From NCBI GenBank assembly GCA_030710515.1, contig JALBCR010003422.1, forward strand, positions 186,001 to 250,000: a stretch of 64,000 nucleotides of DNA, given 5' to 3'. The notes under the pieces were generated by a model, which saw only the letters and a program-made list of their open reading frames with translations, was not told where the DNA came from and made no database searches. Positions 54,604 to 64,000 of the stretch are shown here, one piece after another; position 1 is the stretch's first letter; each line of letters starts with the position of its first letter. A program made the position numbers and the translations under genes. Source of the stretch: Abscondita cerata (Eukaryota; Arthropoda; Insecta; Coleoptera; Lampyridae).

Positions 54604-57600
54604 CAAGCATTGTGTTTAGACTGTAACTGCAATGGCGGATTGCGACCCAAAACTGATCATTTTCATAGACCGTGTTTGTACGTCTGTTCGGAATTTAATT
54701 TTTTTTTGCAAATACGATAGTGGTTTATTTATTATAATTTTGTGAAAAAGACAATAGCTATGTAGAGTACGTCTTGATTTCATATTCAGCCAATTTGCTA
54801 CTTTTAATTTATACGATATCCTTTCATATTTTCTAATGCCAAATATAAGACGTAAACAACAGTTTTGAAGCTTTTGAATTGTGTTAGAGTCAAACGCGGT
54901 TAAGAATGCGTCATAGACTACGTCACAATGATCAAAAACAGATAATACTAATGAGTTGCATAAAATTGTTTTAATTTTAGAAGATAACACGTTCTTATTT
55001 TCATAGATATTTTTTAGATTACAATAAGCTTTCTGAAGACATTTTGAGATATGTATTGTAAAACGTAGATCACTATCTAGATAAACCACAAGATTCTTTA
55101 TAGTATCATTAATAGGACTTACTTCGTTATTTAATTTTATAATTAGGTCCTTGCTTAATGGGGTGATGTAACTTTGCTTTCCAAATAACATGACAGCTGA
55201 TTTTTTTGGATTTAGAACTAAGCAGTGATCATTACAATACTCTTGGATACGATGTAGGTCAAAGTTTATTGCAACAACAGCTTGATTAATCTCAGATGGA
55301 TTAAAAGAGATGTATAGCTGAGTGTCATTAGCATAGAAATGAAATAATAACACTATTCTGGACTTCCATTGTCTATATTTTTTTAATAGAATAAACACAA
55401 CGTTTCGATTGCTAAACCATTCAAACGTACATAGAAATGAACTTTGCACGAAGATAAGGTCCGATTCAGCTGAGAGATGTAAATATTGAATAATAATGGC
55501 CCCAGAATTGATCCCTGAGGAACACCTGCTTTAACTAATTTAAATGATGATTTCTTATCTAAATATTTTACACACTGAAGTAATTTGATAATAGGCGAAT
55601 GGCATCTGCAAACAAACCAATAAAGTGAAGTATTGATAGAAGTATTTTATGATTTAAGGTATCAAAAGCTTTTGAAAAATCTAAGGTAAGTAAACAAGTT
55701 ACCATCCATTTGTCATTAGCGTCACTAATATCATCCGTAATATGTAACAATGCAGTACTACAACTATGCCCTGCTCGAAAACCCGATTGCTCTAATGGAA
55801 TAACATAATACTTATTTAAATGGACATTCAATTGTTTTTCTAAAATCTTTTCTAATATTTTGGATAACACAGGAGGAATACTGATTGGTCTGACATCTTT
55901 GAATTAAAATGGATTACTACATTTTTGTAATGGAATAACAATCGCCTTTTTCCAATTATCTGGAAATACAGAGTTACGAATGCAATAGTTTATAATATGA
56001 GTTAGATACGGTAATAAAAACGGTACACATAAGCAGATTGTTGAAATTCCTATCCCGTCAGAACCAATTGATTTACTTTTTAGTACGCGTATAATTTCGA
56101 AAACTACATATTCGTCTACGGGGCTAACGCTGAAAAGAAATTTTGTGGGACTAACAATGTTTGAGCTACTATAACGGTCTACAACCGCATCATTTAATGG
56201 CAATTGTGACACAGAAGATAGAAAGAAGTTATTTAGTTCTTCAGGATTACTTAGATGTACCGGCAAATTTTTAATTTTTGGAAAAACGATATTTAAATTT
56301 TTTATTTCAGACCACAGCTTTTTATAATTTAATTAGCAAAATTTTTGTTCATAATATGATCTTTTCTCTCTACAAATTGCCATATTAACTGTATTTCTTA
56401 AATTTTTGTAGTAATTCCAACTATTATTATTTTTAGTTTCTTAACGCTTTGTTTTTGGCCTTCATCATTTCTCGGATGGTATAAGTTAACCAAGGAGAAT
56501 ATTTTTTTGTGATTCGAGCTTTTGTTACTGGTGCAAATATATCTAGCAATAGTGAAATATTTTTATTCAAAAACTTAATTTTATTATCGACATCACTTAA
56601 ATCATAAATTATATTCCAAGGTATGGCTTGTAAATGCCCACTAAATGTGTGATAATCAAAATTTTTCGCACTGTTTTGAAAGTAACGGTATTAGAAACAA
56701 CTTGTAAATTAAGAGTACAATAAACTAAATCATGGTCACTTACATGATGAACAGGTAATGTAGCCTGGTGAGTTACTAGTTCTTCGTCCGTTATTAAAAT
56801 GTAATCAATTAAAGTGGCTGTTGTACTAGTAGTTCGTGTTGGCTGGCTGATTCATCATCATCAATCATCAATCAGCCTTCAACGTCCACTGCTGGACATA
56901 GGCCTCCCTCATGGCCCTCCACTTTTGTCTGTCCTGTCCTTGCTGGATCCAGTTGCTTGCCACTCTCTTCAGGTCATCGGTCCAACGCGTTGGTGGTCTT
57001 CCTTTACTCCGTTTATCGGGGCGCGGTCTCCATTCCAGGAGCCTTTTTGTCCACCTGTCATCCCCCATTCTTGCCACGTGTCCAGCCCACTTCCACTTCA
57101 ATGACGTTACTCTCTCTATGATGTCTGTTACCGCCGTTCTTCGGCGAAGATCCTGATTTGTAACATGGTCTCGTAAACTCAATCCAAGCATTGATCTCTC
57201 CTTCAGCTTTCTGGCGGATGTTGTTGTTAAAGTTAGAGTCTCTGCTCCATATGTGAGTACCGGCAGGACGCATTGGTCAAATACTTTCCTTTTCTGACAT
57301 ATGGGAAGGTCGCTCTTAAATATATGTTTCAGTCTACCATAGGATCTTCACACTTTGCAGATGGTAGTTTGTTCCGAAACCGGAACGAAATCCGGCTTGT
57401 TCGCTGGGTTGGTAGAGTTCAAATTTGTTTTCGAGTCTTGTTGTTAAGATTCTGGTAAGCAACTTGTATATATGACTAAGGAGAGTTATGGGACGATAAT
57501 TTTCCGCTTTATTGCCCTTTTTATGAAGCATTATGGTGGTTGCCACGTGCCACTTGTCGGGGATGGTGCTTTCCTGTATGCAAAGGTTAAAGAGTAATTG

Positions 57601-58370
57601 TATTTTTTAACAGGAGGAGGCCTCCGGATTTTATTGCCTCCGCAACCACTCCGTCCTCTCCTGGTGCTTTATTATTTTTCATCCTCGACAGTGCTCCTTT
57701 GATTTCTGTGATGGTAATTTCTGGCATCTCTTCGGATCCTTGGTTTATTATTCCCTCTCCCTTGTGGATACATCATTGCTGAGAGGTTCCCGTAATCGGC
57801 TCTTATATAGTTCACGGTAGAAGTCTTCCACGATGCGGAGGATCTCGTTACGGTTCGAGGTGATGTTTTCTTGTTTATTTTTTAATTTAGTTATTTCAGC
57901 TGGCTGAGTATTTGCTGCAAACCTAAACTTTCTAAGACAGAAGAAACATACGTAGATTCGGGTGTCACTTCAAGTAAATTAACATTGAAATCGCCAAGAC
58001 AAACGGCCATATCAACAGATGATATGATGTAAGGAAAAACAAGTTCATAATTGTTAATAAAATCTTTGTATGTTATTTTCGATGGATTATAACAAGTTCC
58101 AAGAGCAATGTTTTTTTTGGATAGTTGAATTTTTATCCATAACTGTTCGATATTGCTTTTAATCTCAAAAATAGTAAATTTGATAGATTTCTTTAAGTAT
58201 ATACCTACTCCACCACCATGAAATAACCTGTCACAGCGTATCAAATTATAACCATCTATGCTTAATGAATTAAATAAAATAGAATTGTTTAACCAAGTTT
58301 CACTCATGGCGAATACATCAAAGTTATTAGTTAAAATTTTGTCTTTGATATCGTTAAAATGTACAGTCAA
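54604..58370 (-). pseudogene. LINE ORF2 (endonuclease + RT; CR1/L2/jockey-like), split by an RTE insertion
   Basis: Endonuclease (58370-57908): MSETWLNNSILF, GVGIYLKKSIKF, ALGTCYNP, CLGDFNVNLL. Its end, IDYILITDEELV…SDHDLVYCTLN, lies beyond the RTE insertion at 56830-56700. RT: SIGSDGIGISTICLCVPFLL (56060), ENWKKA-type block, EQSGFRAGHSCSTALLHITD and LTLDFSKAFDTLNH (55780-55640), then the catalytic box, here FYANDTQLY instead of FADDTQLY (near 55335), and LNPKKSAVMLFG. The ORF ends at 54616. The Asp-to-Asn change in the YADD-type box and several shifts mean it is dead. ORF1 lies just upstream. Confidence 0.8.
56851..57898 (-). mobile_element. RTE-clade LINE copy, 5'-truncated with RT core deleted
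   Basis: Reading down from 57898: ILRIVEDFYRELYKSRLRE, PDKWHVATTIMLHKKGNKAE, NYRPITLLSHIYKLLTRIL, QPSEQAGFRSGFGT up to about 57340. There the palm with the catalytic aspartates is missing, and the sequence jumps to DQCVLPVLTYGAETLTL, ERVTSLKWKWAGHVARMGDD and TRWTDDLKRVASNW (57191-56868). The tail is a GAT-rich repeat, as usual for RTE. GCTGGCTGA is duplicated on both sides (56842-56850, 57899-57907). The copy interrupts the endonuclease of the older LINE. The frames 56814-57156 on the plus strand are shadows. Confidence 0.85.
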
Positions 58371-58619
58371 TGATCTAACGTTAAATGTGCAATGGATAAT
58401 TTCTTATTCATATTTACAAAATCGAACAACAAAAGAGATTAACAGTCCAAAAGAATTGTGTACTGTGATAACGTTTAACGACAAATGTTACGACAGCTAC
58501 ATTAAAAGTACTGTACTTTATTGTAAATTATAAGAAAACGCGCGTGTTCACAATATAGGTAACAAAAATATAACGCTACAAAAAATGAGAAAATTAATTA
58601 ATTCATCGGACTATAATAC

Positions 58620-59160
58620 TAAAACCAATACTTTTTAGATGGTTTCTAAGTCGGACCCTGATTGTATACAACTTTTGTTGCCGTTTGAAGAAATCCCAAA
58701 GATTTTTCCGTCACGACTCCAGACTTTAGAACGGCCCAGCTCCTCTTTAGCTAACTTGATTAACTGATATCTCGCATTAGTTAGGTGCTCACTAATCGAC
58801 ATTCCAGTATTTTTGAGAAGTTTTTTCTGTGAGAACACTTGCGAACGTATGCGGTACGATACAAATTTTACAAGTATTGGACGTTGGGTTGCTGTAGTTT
58901 TTACCAATACGATGAGAACTATCTATATCGCTTAAAGTCAACACTGTTTTTAATTTTTCTTTAATAATCGATAATATTATCTGGTCAGTGATTTCTCCTA
59001 CTAATTCCTTAATAACGAAGAAACAAAGATTACTTCTGCCCGTGTACTACTCCAACTCCTCACTTCGCATATCTATGTGAGCATCACATTTTTGCTCGAA
59101 TTTTGTGAACAGAAGCTCCAGTTTATCGGTTTCAGGTACATTAGAGGTATTAGGTGTTAA
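58620..59160 (-). pseudogene. LINE ORF1 (RRM/transposase_22-like nucleic-acid chaperone)
   Basis: From about 59140 down: KLELLFTKFEQKCDAHIDMR (coiled-coil part), RSNLCFFVIKELVGEITDQI, LSDIDSSHRIGK. Then the frame 58907-58635 has RPILVKFVSYRIRSQVFSQK, KKLLKNTGMSISEHLT and GRSKVWSRDGKIF. This order is typical of ORF1p in CR1/L2/jockey-like LINEs, which coats the RNA. One in-frame stop (near 59050) and one shift near 58910 break it. It belongs with the ORF2 downstream. Confidence 0.75.
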
Positions 59161-59715
59161 TCTTGTATTTGGCATATTGACCGACAAGATATGCGCGTTA
59201 TTAGAAGTTCACGTTTGTTACTTACAGATAATGATTTCAACTTCAATGTCACTTGTTTATAATTCCATAATGCATTCAACTAAAGCAAACAAACACTTTA
59301 AAACAAATACACTGCAATAACTATAGATGCACAGTTTATCACTTAACTGTTAAATTTTCATTTAATTACCGTTATTGTATTGTAATACAATTTTGTAGCT
59401 GCGTTGTAACATACGTCTACTCAACTTGCGCCATTAAAAGCGAATCATAAATAAAGTCTTGAAAATCAATTTCTGCTAGTTTTCTTTGTCAGCAGAAGAT
59501 TTCACTTGCTGTTCATATAGCGGCCACTGGTATGATAAACGATTTAGTAGTTTCAGGATCTCCTGGCGGTTGCCCCTCCATGCGCAGAAAACTTAAATTC
59601 GTGCTGCACATTCGGAAAAAACGCTACTATTCAACTCACAAATGTAGTCATCACAGTAGCCATTTGCTTTTTTGCTTTCCGTTGTGATTATTTTAATTTT
59701 GAGCTTTTCCTTCTG
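59161..59715. other. Spacer / possible LINE 5' region
   Basis: No motif was recognised; it may include the LINE's 5' untranslated region. A (TA)n run follows at 59716-59731. Confidence 0.4.
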
Positions 59716-59880
59716 TTATATATATATATATTAGCAACTTTGCCGACAGGTATGTAAAGCAGTTACATAGTCGATTCTTTAATAATTATAGCCAACCTAA
59801 CAGTTGGCAAGTGTAAAATTTCGAATCGCCTGCAGTAAAGTACGCAAGAGGTTGTACAATAGCAAACAAACACTGAGAAT

Positions 59881-59922
59881 CACCCGACAGCTGTTTCGTC
59901 CTTTTGGGACTCATCAGGAGTG
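59881..59922 (-). ncRNA. Hammerhead ribozyme, type I (canonical core)
   Basis: On the minus strand, 5' to 3': CACTC (59922-59918, stem I), CTGATGA (59917-59911), stem II GTCC/GGAC with loop CAAAA (59910-59898), GAAA (59897-59894), minimal stem III CAGCTG (59893-59888), cleavage site UC (59887-59886) and GGGTG (59885-59881), which pairs with CACTC including one G-U. All invariant core bases are present. Predicted self-cleavage falls after 59886. It would process transcripts that cross the arm. Confidence 0.85.
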
Positions 59923-60070
59923 AGAGAACTCGAGTGTAAGTTCACTATTGTACAAACGCGCGCTGTCGACTATATGCCCTACTGGAGGATCACAATATTT
60001 AAATGATAAGTTTTTCGACATCTAGTGTCGACGCGTTTGTACAATAGTGAACTTTACACTCGAGTTCTCT

Positions 60071-60113
60071 CACTCCCCGATGAGTCCCAAAAGGACGAAA
60101 CAGCTGTCGGGTG
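60071..60113 (+). ncRNA. Hammerhead ribozyme copy with a damaged core
   Basis: This is the mirror copy on the plus strand: CACTC (60071-60075), an extra C, then CCGATGA (60077-60083) in place of CTGATGA, stem II GTCC/GGAC, GAAA (60097-60100), CAGCTG, UC (60107-60108) and GGGTG. The U-to-C change in the invariant CUGA box and the extra base should abolish or weaken cleavage. Confidence 0.75.
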
Positions 60114-60319
60114 ATTCTCAGTGTTTGTTTGCTATTGTACAACCTCTGCGTACTTTACTGCAGGCGATTCGAAATTTTTATACTTGCCAACTGTTAGGTT
60201 GGCTATAATTATTAAAGAATCGACTATGTAACTGCTTTTACACACCTGTCGGCAAAGTTGCTAACATTTTCGTACGTGAACGCTTTCACGAGTCGACACT
60301 AGATGTCGAAAAACTTATC

Positions 60320-60322
<3 letters not shown>

Positions 60323-60362
<40 letters not shown>
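60323..60362. repeat. (TA)n microsatellite
   Basis: About 20 TA units directly at the edge of the ribozyme palindrome. A shorter TA run lies on the other side (59716-59731). Confidence 0.9.
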
Positions 60363-60367
<5 letters not shown>

Positions 60368-60421
60368 GTCTTTTTCAAGATACATTTTCGTCGTGTCCGC
60401 ACTAGATTGTTTAAAATAAAC

Positions 60422-61646
60422 ATGAGTGGAGTTGTTATTCACAGTCAAGCTCGTGATATCATTTACAAAATATTTCAATTTATGAAGCGTGAAAAGGAAT
60501 CGAAAGATTTCATTATTCCTGTGGATCGTGTGTTTGAACGAGTAGCAGAAGCAACAGGCATTTCCACCACAACAATTAAACACATCGCTAAGGAAGGGAC
60601 ATCGAAACCTGAAGGTAGCAAGTTTGAGTCACCTCGAAAACGATTAACAAGCCAGCACCTAAATCTACCATCGACAAGTGTGATGAAGAAGTTGTGAGAC
60701 GAATAATTCACAATTTTGTGTACATTCAAAAGCAAAAGCCAACAATGGAAAAGGTGTTTGCAGCTGTTCAAGAAGAAGGTGTCCATGTAACAAAAAAATT
60801 AAGTATGTTTCCTTGTATTATAAAGAAGATGGGATTTAAATGGCAGAAGACCATAGACAACAGGAAGGTCTTGGTGGAAACTTCCGCAATAAGATCGAAA
60901 CGCACCTAAGCGTTCCTAAGAAAAATGAAAAAGTTCCGTGAAGAAGACAGAAACATTGTTTATAGTGATGAATCTTATCTGCACAGTTCGCATTCAAGTT
61001 CACATGGATGGTACGATGACAGTGGCAAGGGAGCAAAAGCTCCTGTTTCAAAAGGACAGCGCCTGATAATGTTACACTATGGGGGGAAAAGAGGATTCGT
61101 ACCTAACGCATTGCTAATGTTTAAATCAGGATCGAAGTCAGGTGATTATCATGATGACATGAACTCTAAAAACTATATTAAATGGTTAACTGAAAAACTA
61201 ATTCCAAATATTGAACCTAACTCTGTGTTAGTAATTGACAATGCGTCCTACCACAACATACTTACCGAGCCTAATCCAACATGTGCCTAGAAGAAAGCAG
61301 ATTTGTAAAACTGGTTAAGTGATCAAGGGATTATATTTCAGAACTGTCAAACAAAACCAGAACTCTTTGACAAAATTAAAATTAATCGACCACTTCAAAA
61401 AATTATTTATTCGACAAACTAATGGCTGAACATAATCATTCAGTAATCAGACTGCCCCCTTATCATCCGGAGTTAAATCCAATAGAATTAATTTGGGCCC
61501 AAATTAAAAATTATGTAACAAATCATAATATTACTTTTAAATTTGAAGATGTGTGGAAATTAGCAGAGAATAAATTTAAATCAATTGGTCATGAAGAATG
61601 GGAAGCTGTATGCAAACACACACAAAAGGTTGAAGAGGAATATTAA
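60422..61646 (+). pseudogene. DD82E-type (Sailor-like) IS630/Tc1/mariner transposase, broken
   Basis: ATG at 60422 (MSGVVIHSQARDIIYKIFQF), then a helix-turn-helix region, RVAEATGISTTTIKHIAKE. After a shift near 60660 comes EEVVRRIIHNFVYIQKQKPT; there is a stop at 60907. The catalytic part has NIVYSDESYLHSSHSSSHGW, then SVLVIDNASYHN and PYHPELNPIELIW. Counting codons across one small shift, the last Asp and Glu are about 82 apart, the distance reported for the Sailor (DD82E) group. It ends EEWEAVCKHTQKVEEEY at 61646. Stops at 61288 and 61307 and a shift near 61420 make it dead. TIRs were not identified. Confidence 0.75.
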
Positions 61647-61649
61647 TTT

Positions 61650-62059
61650 AAAAAGAGAAGGTTTTATCGTTGAAGTAGAAGATATGATATTTACAGTTAA
61701 TACCGGTGAAAGTGAGTAAGAATTTACTAGTAATGATTCGGAATCTATGTAAAAATAAGACATAAGCATTTGTTTCACTTTATCGCGAAACATAAATGTC
61801 TTTGTCTTGTCGTTGTTTTGTCAACATTTTAGAATTTTCAATGATAATCGAGTCGAGTCGTCATATATACTTGGTACGACAACCGGGCGTCTGTTATAAA
61901 TGCAATATTGACTTACATCTTCATAAGAAACTAGGACTACAAATATTTCTTTAAATTTCGCTGATTTTTGCATGATTGAGAAAAAAAGAATTAGTTTTAG
62001 TATTATCTCGACTTTTTAACGTGTTGAGTGTTATTATACCACAGATTGTGATAGAAAAA
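61650..62059. other. Spacer, possible right end of the DD82E element
   Basis: No gene is recognised. The right TIR is expected in this region but could not be matched. Confidence 0.4.
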
Positions 62060-62340
62060 TGTCGGTGCCAACAGCAGATCAGAAACATTTTTGCTGGATT
62101 CCCAAAGTGGTCCAGGTGGACCCCCAGGGGTCCACGGGAGCCCGATAGGGGTCTACGCTTGCGTGGAAAAAAAATGGAGGTCCACAACTCGTTAACGGGG
62201 GTCTATAAAAATGTATTAGGTGACCCGACTTGACTTCTCCTATGAATAAGGGAGACAATAATTTATATAGGCAGACAATATTATAAGAAGCTTGACTTCT
62301 CCTATGAATATAGGAAGACAATATTATAAGAAGCTCAGCA
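62060..62340 (+). repeat. Probable hAT terminal region and a ~60-bp tandem duplication
   Basis: 62090-62200 contains repeated GGTCCAC/GGGGTCCAC/GGGGTCTA motifs after 'ggattcccaaagtgg', resembling the subterminal repeats of hAT elements. At 62229-62335 the text 'cttgacttctcctatgaata' and 'agacaatattataagaagct' occurs twice in tandem. The exact terminus and the 8-bp target duplication were not established. Confidence 0.5.
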
Positions 62341-62753
62341 ATTGTTTTTGTAAGAACTTGCATATTCCATATTCAGAAAGAGCGTGTCAAGACTCGCCGA
62401 TGCCGCGCCGCCCGCCCGCCTAGTTAAAGTCGTGTCTGAACTTGCATGAACTTGGATTTTTCTTTAATATAAATACGAATGCGAATGATAAACATTACTC
62501 AGTTGTTTCCGGAATTTCAAAAAGAAAGTGTACCTATATAAGTGTTCACCAGTGACGGAAGTAGTTTTCAGACTTTTGAAAATTAAAGTGAATTGATATT
62601 ATTGTTTGCCAGTGTTGGAAAAGTAAGTACCTACCTATCTATTTGTTAGCAACTTGTATCTTAAAAAGCCACTTCTATTATGTTTGTTAAATCATTTTAA
62701 GATTACTTAACAAACATTTTTTCATATTTACAGGTAAGTAATTGATACGAAAC
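62341..62753. other. Leader region of the hAT gene with a possible 5' intron
   Basis: AAAG|TAAGTACC near 62621 and TTTACAG at 62732 could bound a 5' untranslated intron just before the ATG. Confidence 0.35.
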
Positions 62754-64000
62754 ATGGCTGAATCTAAGAAGAAGTGTCGACAGTACAGTGTTGAATATTT
62801 GAAATTTGGTTTTCTTCCATCAAATACAGACAAGCGATTGCCCATGTGTCTTTTATGCAACAAAGTCTTGAGCAATGACTCTATGAAACCATCGAAGCTG
62901 GAAGATCATCTAAGAAGGTGTCATCCTGACAAAATAGGTAAGGATTTGAAATATTTCCAAACATTGAAGGAAAAGTATGAAAAGAGACCCACCGTGCATA
63001 GTATGTTCGCTTCAACGTCTGAAAGCAACGACGATGGCTTGCGGGCATCTTACAATATCTCATTACTTATAGCAAAATCTGGGAAACCGCATACCATTGG
63101 AGAGGAGTTAATTTTGCCTGCTGTTGAAGAGGTCTTAAAACTGTCCTGCACAAATCTTCATTTGACATACTTAAAAGAATTCCTTTGAGTAACAACACTG
63201 TACAAAGACGTATTGATGAAATGAGCTCTGATGTTGAAAGTTTCTTGTGTAATTATCTGCAAACAACTCATTTTTCTATTCAACTGGACGAGTCAACTTT
63301 ACCTGGCAATTAAGCATTATTATTGGCATATGTTCGATTTATCAAAGGCGAACAAATGTTTGAAGAGTTACTATTCGCGAAGACTGACACTAAAGGTGAA
63401 TCAATTTTTAATGTTCTGAATGATTTTTTTACGGAAAAATCAATTGCATTCACAAACATTATTTCGGTGGCAACAGATGGAGCTCCTGCCATGGTCGGGC
63501 GATATCGTGGGTTTATAAGTCATCTTAAAAGGATTATACCAGAGGTAATTGCAATTCACTGTGTCATCCACCGACAACATCTAGTAGCGAAAAATTGAGT
63601 GATAGATTGCACCAAGCGCTTCAATTTGTGATTAATGCAGTTAACAAAATAAGAAGCAATGCATTAAATACGCGCTTATTTGCACAGTTGTGCGAAGAAA
63701 ATGATGAGGACTTCCAACGATTGCTGCTACATACCGAAGTACGCTGGTTGTCGAAAGGTGCATGTCTATCAAGATTCTATTTGCTTTTCGACTCTGTTTT
63801 AGAGTTTCTGAACACTAAAGATCCTGTTTTAAAAGAAAACCTCATGAATTTCAAAGCAGACATTGCGTATTTGACAGATTTGTTCAAAAATTCAATGACC
63901 TCAACCTACAGTTACAAGGGGACAGCCTCAATTTGATAAAAACAAAGAGTGAAATTTCAGCTTTTCTTGGTAAACTGAAACTTATGAAGCAAAATATTGG
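62754..64000 (+). pseudogene. hAT transposase (ZBED5/SCAND3-like), broken, runs off the window
   Basis: ATG at 62754. The N-terminal BED zinc finger reads PMCLLCNKVLSND…LEDHLRRCHPD. Then come SGKPHTIGEELILPAVEEVL, a shift near 63140, and SNNTVQRRIDEMSSDVESFL. The catalytic region has FSIQLDEST (first Asp), a stop at 63312, VATDGAPAMVGRYRGFISH (second Asp), HCVIHRQHL, a stop at 63598, LHQALQFVINAVNKIR and TEVRWLSKGACLSRF (conserved Arg-Trp block), and a stop near 63936. Homology continues in another frame to the window edge. It is related to host ZBED5-like genes, but the stops show a dead copy. Confidence 0.8.

Larger units (their letters stand above)
59733..60325. mobile_element. Palindromic element with a hammerhead ribozyme in each arm (Penelope/retrozyme-like)
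   Basis: The arms 59733-59965 and 60030-60267 are inverted copies (about 95% identical), from 'agcaactttgccgacag' at the outside to 'tacaaacgcg' inside. A shorter inverted pair (33-35 bp, 'gataagtttttcgacatcta') lies at 60004-60033 and 60292-60322, flanking the right arm. TA microsatellites border both sides. Hammerhead ribozymes within long terminal repeats, often inverted, are known from Penelope-like elements and small non-autonomous relatives. No RT or GIY-YIG gene is present here, so this is a non-autonomous or solo copy. Confidence 0.7.

Noticed and set aside
56814..57156. Plus-strand frames of 81-96 codons
   Set aside because: Antisense of the RTE C-terminal coding region.

Overview
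The window is AT-rich eukaryotic DNA with spliced genes (GT-AG introns), poly(A) signals and very dense transposable elements. The element families (Tc1/mariner types, PIF/Harbinger with a MADF-BESS partner, jockey-like LINEs, RTE, Ty3/gypsy, hammerhead-bearing palindrome) and the two host genes point to an arthropod, most likely an insect. The species cannot be named from the sequence. No tRNA, rRNA or CRISPR array was seen.

Only two ordinary host genes are recognised. One is a nine-exon SLC17 (sialin / phosphate cotransporter-like) membrane transporter on the plus strand (26056-28182), with a TATA box and GATA-motif cluster about 0.5 kb upstream. The other is a five-exon PIG-X-like gene (GPI mannosyltransferase I subunit) on the minus strand (49136-50034); it carries an apparent 1-nt frameshift in exon 2.

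Layout. 1-17 kb: decayed LINE end, a large palindromic element, a DD41D mariner-like element, MITEs, a 1286-bp DD34D mariner, and a decayed multi-copy insect protein. 17-25.4 kb: mostly unrecognised AT-rich DNA, then jockey-like LINE remains. 25.4-28.6 kb: SLC17 gene. 29-36.9 kb: a second DD41D element broken by a LINE insertion, a GC-rich island beside a possible solo LTR, a foldback element, and a LINE. 37.2-48.8 kb: one Ty3/gypsy element split by three successive insertions: a Helitron-like element, a 3.5-kb element with ACGT-rich ends carrying DUF4806-type coding sequence, and a PIF/Harbinger element. At each junction the gypsy reading frame resumes on the other side. 49-50 kb: PIG-X. 52.3-54.0 kb: an apparently intact, intron-containing Tc1-like (DD35E) transposase. 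54.6-59.2 kb: a minus-strand LINE interrupted by an RTE copy with a clear target-site duplication. 59.7-60.3 kb: a 0.5-kb palindrome with a hammerhead ribozyme in each arm. 60.4-61.7 kb: a DD82E-type transposase pseudogene. 62-64 kb: a hAT (ZBED5-like) transposase pseudogene running off the window.

The most unusual items are the hammerhead-bearing palindrome, the Harbinger element whose two opposed genes each keep exons inside the other's intron, the readable insertion history in the gypsy element, and the ACGT-end element. All family names rest on motif recognition by eye; no search was run.
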